Part shown: positions 11,921 through 12,636 of the stretch, in pieces | How the letters are laid out: the number at the start of each line of letters is the position of its first letter | Position numbering within the stretch: position 1 is the stretch's first letter | Source: Tectiglobus sp051009975 | GTDB taxonomy: Bacteria > Pseudomonadota > Alphaproteobacteria > Rhizobiales > Hyphomicrobiaceae | NCBI GenBank assembly: GCA_051009975.1 | Contig: JBPCWA010000612.1 | Span: 1 to 12,636 of the forward strand | Direction of reading: 5' to 3' | DNA: 12,636 bases | Notes under the pieces: model-generated | Told to the model about the DNA's origin: nothing | Seen by the model: the letters and a program-made list of their open reading frames with translations, nothing else | Database searches by the model: none | Made by a program: the position numbers and the translations under genes

Positions 11921-12636
11921 CTAATCTCCAAGGGCAACGCCCTCCCGTCTCGGATCGGCACCTCCTTCAAAATGCTTGCCATTGCGATGGACGATGTGGA
12001 GCCCTGATGTCATGAGGGTTGGCCGAATCCGATGCCCGAAGGCGCGCAGCTGCAGTCCGTGCCAGACTGATGGCGCGCGCATGAGCACGCTAAAGATGTC
12101 GGTTGTAAGCGCTTCACCATATTCGACCGAGAGATCGCGGCCGCGGCTTCCGAAATTTCTGATCGATGCAACAGCTTGAGCGTCGAGTTTCCAGTCGATC
12201 AGACCAACTATGGCCTTTAGTACATAGAGGATAATCCGGCTTCCTCCCGGAGATCCCAAGACGGATAACAAATTCCCCTCCGGATCAAAAATCACTGTGG
12301 GCGCCATAGAGCTACGAGGGCGTTTGGATGGTTCAATCCTGTTGGCAGTCGGCCGGTCATCCTCGTCCGTCGGTCGAAATGAGAAGTCCGTTAGTTCGTT
12401 ATTGAGGAGGAAACCGGAAGCCCAAAGACCGGAACCAAATGCAGATTCAATCGTCGACGTCATCGAGACAGCGTTTCCATCCGTATCGACAATTGAAATA
12501 TGAGTTGTACCACTGCTCTCCTGCGTGGCGTCGCGACCAAAGACTGCTGCGATCGCGCCAGGTGGAAGTCCCGCAGTGGGGCGCGTCATGGCACGACGTG
12601 GATCGATTAACTTCGCGCGTTGGGCGAGGTAGTTGG
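11921..12636 (-). CDS. ggt: Gamma-glutamyltranspeptidase, C-terminal part (partial, runs off the right edge)
   Basis: Enzyme that cleaves gamma-glutamyl bonds (glutathione and similar) and is normally exported to the periplasm, where it self-cleaves into two subunits. The frame is open to the window edge; upstream of ATG 12589 it still reads N-Y-L-A-Q-R-A-K-L-I-D-P-R-R-A, a family segment, so that ATG is internal. About 237 residues are visible. E-S-S-G-T-T-H-I-S-I-V-D contains the catalytic Thr that becomes the new N-terminus of the small subunit, encoded at 12508-12506. G-F-L-L-N-N-E-L-T-D-F-S, K-R-P-R-S-S-M-A-P-T and G-S-P-G-G-S-R-I-I follow as expected. The small subunit is complete through its stop at 11921. 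The stretch corresponding to the substrate lid, between D-F-S and K-R-P, is 18 residues, slightly shorter than I recall for the E. coli enzyme. Confidence 0.95.
   Translation of the reverse strand, partial: NYLAQRAKLIDPRRAMTRPTAGLPPGAIAAVFGRDATQESSGTTHISIVDTDGNAVSMTSTIESAFGSGLWASGFLLNNELTDFSFRPTDEDDRPTANRIEPSKRPRSSMAPTVIFDPEGNLLSVLGSPGGSRIILYVLKAIVGLIDWKLDAQAVASIRNFGSRGRDLSVEYGEALTTDIFSVLMRAPSVWHGLQLRAFGHRIRPTLMTSGLHIVHRNGKHFEGGADPRREGVALGD

Noticed and set aside
1..12636. tRNA, rRNA or mobile-element boundaries
   Set aside because: No cloverleaf-like segment, conserved rRNA stretch, transposase or integrase motif, or matching terminal repeats were found on reading both strands.

Overview
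The window reads as an ordinary chromosomal stretch of a proteobacterium (Pseudomonadota). This rests on gene style: a DppBC-type peptide/opine ABC transporter, acyl-CoA and crotonase enzymes, a NUDT19-like NUDIX hydrolase, a TolQ/ExbB-type proton channel, Shine-Dalgarno starts and roughly balanced base composition. No rRNA, tRNA, CRISPR array, transposase, integrase or phage structural gene was recognised. The lineage below phylum cannot be fixed from sequence alone.

Layout. (1) 1-3265, plus strand: the 3' part of a family 5 solute-binding protein gene, an intergenic stretch that can fold into two strong hairpins, then two permease genes (DppB-like and DppC-like). The ATPase genes of this importer are not in the window. 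(2) 3266-3603: a long convergent gap with small competing inverted repeats. (3) 5392-3604, minus strand: a compact three-gene cassette. It has a TolQ/ExbB/MotA-like channel protein, an overlapping gene for a one-helix protein with a TolR/ExbD-like membrane segment but an unusual beta-rich outer domain, and a two-helix membrane protein of unknown function. A degenerate ~14-bp tandem repeat lies upstream of it. This cassette is the best candidate in the window for an undescribed system. (4) 7636-5592, minus strand: an enoyl-CoA hydratase/isomerase and an acyl-CoA dehydrogenase, probably an operon. (5) 7820-9732, plus strand and divergent from it: a NUDIX hydrolase and an aldo/keto reductase. The shared upstream region has a 9-bp inverted repeat carrying -35-like TTGACA on each strand. 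(6) 10777-9881, minus strand: a DMT/EamA exporter or importer. (7) 10778-11138: a gap with a long imperfect palindrome. (8) 11139-11903, plus strand: a short-chain dehydrogenase. (9) 12636-11921, minus strand: the C-terminal part of gamma-glutamyltranspeptidase, running off the right edge.

How the genes may work together. Oligopeptide or similar uptake, gamma-glutamyl hydrolysis, acyl-CoA oxidation/hydration and NAD(P)-linked oxidoreductases suggest a catabolic neighbourhood for organic nitrogen and carboxylic or branched-chain acids. That link is inferred from proximity only. The proton-channel cassette looks functionally separate from its neighbours.
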